NCBI RefSeq assembly: GCF_000150275.1
Contig: NW_002060946.1
Span: 5,059,035-5,123,034 of the forward strand
Direction: 5' to 3'
Length of the DNA: 64,000 bases
From: Trichoplax adhaerens
Lineage: Eukaryota; Placozoa; Uniplacotomia; Trichoplacea; Trichoplacidae
The notes under the pieces were generated by a model. It was not told the origin of the DNA. It saw only the letters and a program-made list of their open reading frames with translations, and did not search any database. Each line of letters begins with the position of its first letter. Position 1 is the first letter of the stretch. A program made the translations under genes and the position numbers. Below, piece by piece: positions 62,448 through 64,000 of this stretch.

Positions 62448-62879
62448 AGCTAACCGTATTTAATTTAATTTATGCAAGTGACAGCAGAAAAAATTAGGCG
62501 GTTAGTGAGGCAAATAAAGCGTCTGTCAATGAAAGAAATGAGGTTATAAAATGGTTTTCTAGATGAGATTGAGTGTAGGCGATACAGTATCAACAACGAT
62601 AGATTTTCTATAGAATGGATTCTTTTATAGGTTATGGTTAATATCAACTATAAAATGACAGTGTGGCAACTTTTTAAGGATACCTTCCTGTGATGCAATC
62701 AAAATATTATGATTGCTTAACAAAAATATCGCTATCAGTGACGTGGACTTGATTCCATACCAAGCACCACTTGCTCCTTCCAATCACGGCTAATATAGAA
62801 CAGCGTGTATTCTATTCCGGATTGCGATGGCTAAGGGGTAATTTCAATTACCATCCAATAAATAATCGCACTCAATAAA
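62448..62879. other. Upstream flank of the transporter gene
   Basis: The promoter or a 5' noncoding exon may lie here. I see no distinctive motif. A minus-strand open frame (62465-62647) lacks recognisable features. Confidence 0.4.
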
Positions 62880-63270
62880 ATCCCTACACGATAATCTGAT
62901 GATATTGATTTAACTAGAACGTCAAATTATTTCAGAATCATTAGATTCCAATTTGGCAAATGACGACGACACAATCGTTTTTTTTATTAGTAGGATAGCA
63001 CTAGTAGAGAGTAAATGCATTTATTTACTAAATGGAACGATCTCCATGATGCAGATGTTGGTATATGCTCCATTTACAAAGTGATTAATAGGTATAAAGT
63101 TGATAATTAAAGTTAATGATGATTTCAGAGTCATCCAATTCTTATTTAGGGAATGATGATAATAATATCACTTTCCTTTCGGATTATAGCAGTAGCCAAA
63201 AGTGAATGCATTTATCTACTAAATATAGTCATTATTATGATATAAATCCTGTTTAATTTTCTGTTACAAA
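62880..63270. repeat. Two-copy tandem repeat, about 191-base unit
   Basis: GTAAATGCATTTATTTACTA (about 63011) and GTGAATGCATTTATCTACTA (about 63202) lie about 191 bases apart. Each is preceded by a CAGA(A/G)TCAT and ATGA(C/T)GA segment and by a GATTATAGCAGTAG- or TAGGATAGCACTAG-like word. Confidence 0.65.
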
Positions 63271-64000
63271 AGTGAGCAATATATAGAAAATTCATGATTG
63301 GAAATAATCATGATTTAGGACAGGTTGATTACTACTCCAAACTTCCTTTAGACTGCAAGGATAATATTTGATGACGATTGTATGCATGGATTTGCTTGTA
63401 AAGTTGTGAAATTTTTCTAAAATTAACCCTACCAATGCTATATTATTGTGGCCTAAAAAGATTAGTTGTGCATATAAGTATCGATCATAGAATCAATTTG
63501 GCCGGCATAATATTGAATGGCAAACTAAAGATGTTTCCTTTCAAGTACGGTAATGATTGCGCCTTGTAGTTATTTATTAACGTAAATCAAAATCGCCATA
63601 TGAGTAAGGAACATTCCAAAACAAAATCTCTTCCCATTGATGCTATAAAATTATTTCCTGCATTGAAAAAGAAAGCATTGCAAGTGTTGTTCAATTGCAT
63701 GATGGATAGGTGCGAGTACACGGTCTATTGGTAAGAGCTGATAGATAATTATAGGTTAGATTTACACTCTAATCAACTCCAGAGAAAACTATTCACTATT
63801 ACACTGTGAGAAGGATAAAATGTAAGCAAGCAGAGAACATTATATGAGTATTCTAGCAAGAGTATCGCTTCCTTATCGATTACCTAAAGGTCTTTTGTAA
63901 CATTGATATCAAATTTTTATATCAAACCATCAACAAACAGATTGGCGAAATTGTATAGCTGGCTACACTGCAACATAACAATGTTTACCAGAAGTTATTC
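63271..64000. other. Right-edge intergenic sequence, nothing recognised
   Basis: AT-rich sequence with no credible open frame, repeat or RNA gene. Confidence 0.45.

Overview
The window looks like nuclear DNA from an AT-rich, intron-bearing animal. By eye it is roughly two-thirds A+T. It holds parts of three protein genes with GT-AG introns, mostly 90-1000 bases long. The protein families point to a metazoan: the GINS subunit PSF2, a candidate GSE1-like chromatin protein, and an SLC6 transporter of the SLC6A15-20 type. An early-branching animal with short introns, such as a placozoan, would fit, but nothing here proves the clade.

Layout. At the left edge lie the last two exons of GINS2 (+). 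Facing it is a gene of at least eleven coding exons on the minus strand (about 7223 down to 2456 or slightly beyond). It encodes a Q/N-rich, basic nuclear protein of about 870 residues. Two ordered motifs in its C-terminal half recall GSE1. At the right end an eight-exon minus-strand gene (62447 down to 54147) encodes a 583-residue SLC6 neutral-amino-acid or imino-acid transporter. It can be reconstructed with every splice phase consistent.

Between the second and third genes lie about 46.9 kb (7224-54146) in which I find no credible gene. This stretch is not featureless. It carries more than twenty separate, mutually unrelated short tandem arrays. Each has its own diverged unit, commonly about 80-130 or 190-245 bases, in 2-8 copies. 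Some arrays abut, notably at 31.7-34.6 kb. The same type of structure occurs inside three transporter introns and on both flanks of that gene. One block (about 27.7-31.7 kb) is also conspicuously purine-rich on the plus strand and looks less AT-rich than its surroundings.

The three genes have no evident functional link: DNA replication, chromatin regulation, and amino-acid uptake. The most unusual property of the window is the patchwork of private tandem arrays. I found no CRISPR array, tRNA or rRNA gene, or intact transposable element. All array periods were measured by eye from recurring words, and copy limits are approximate.
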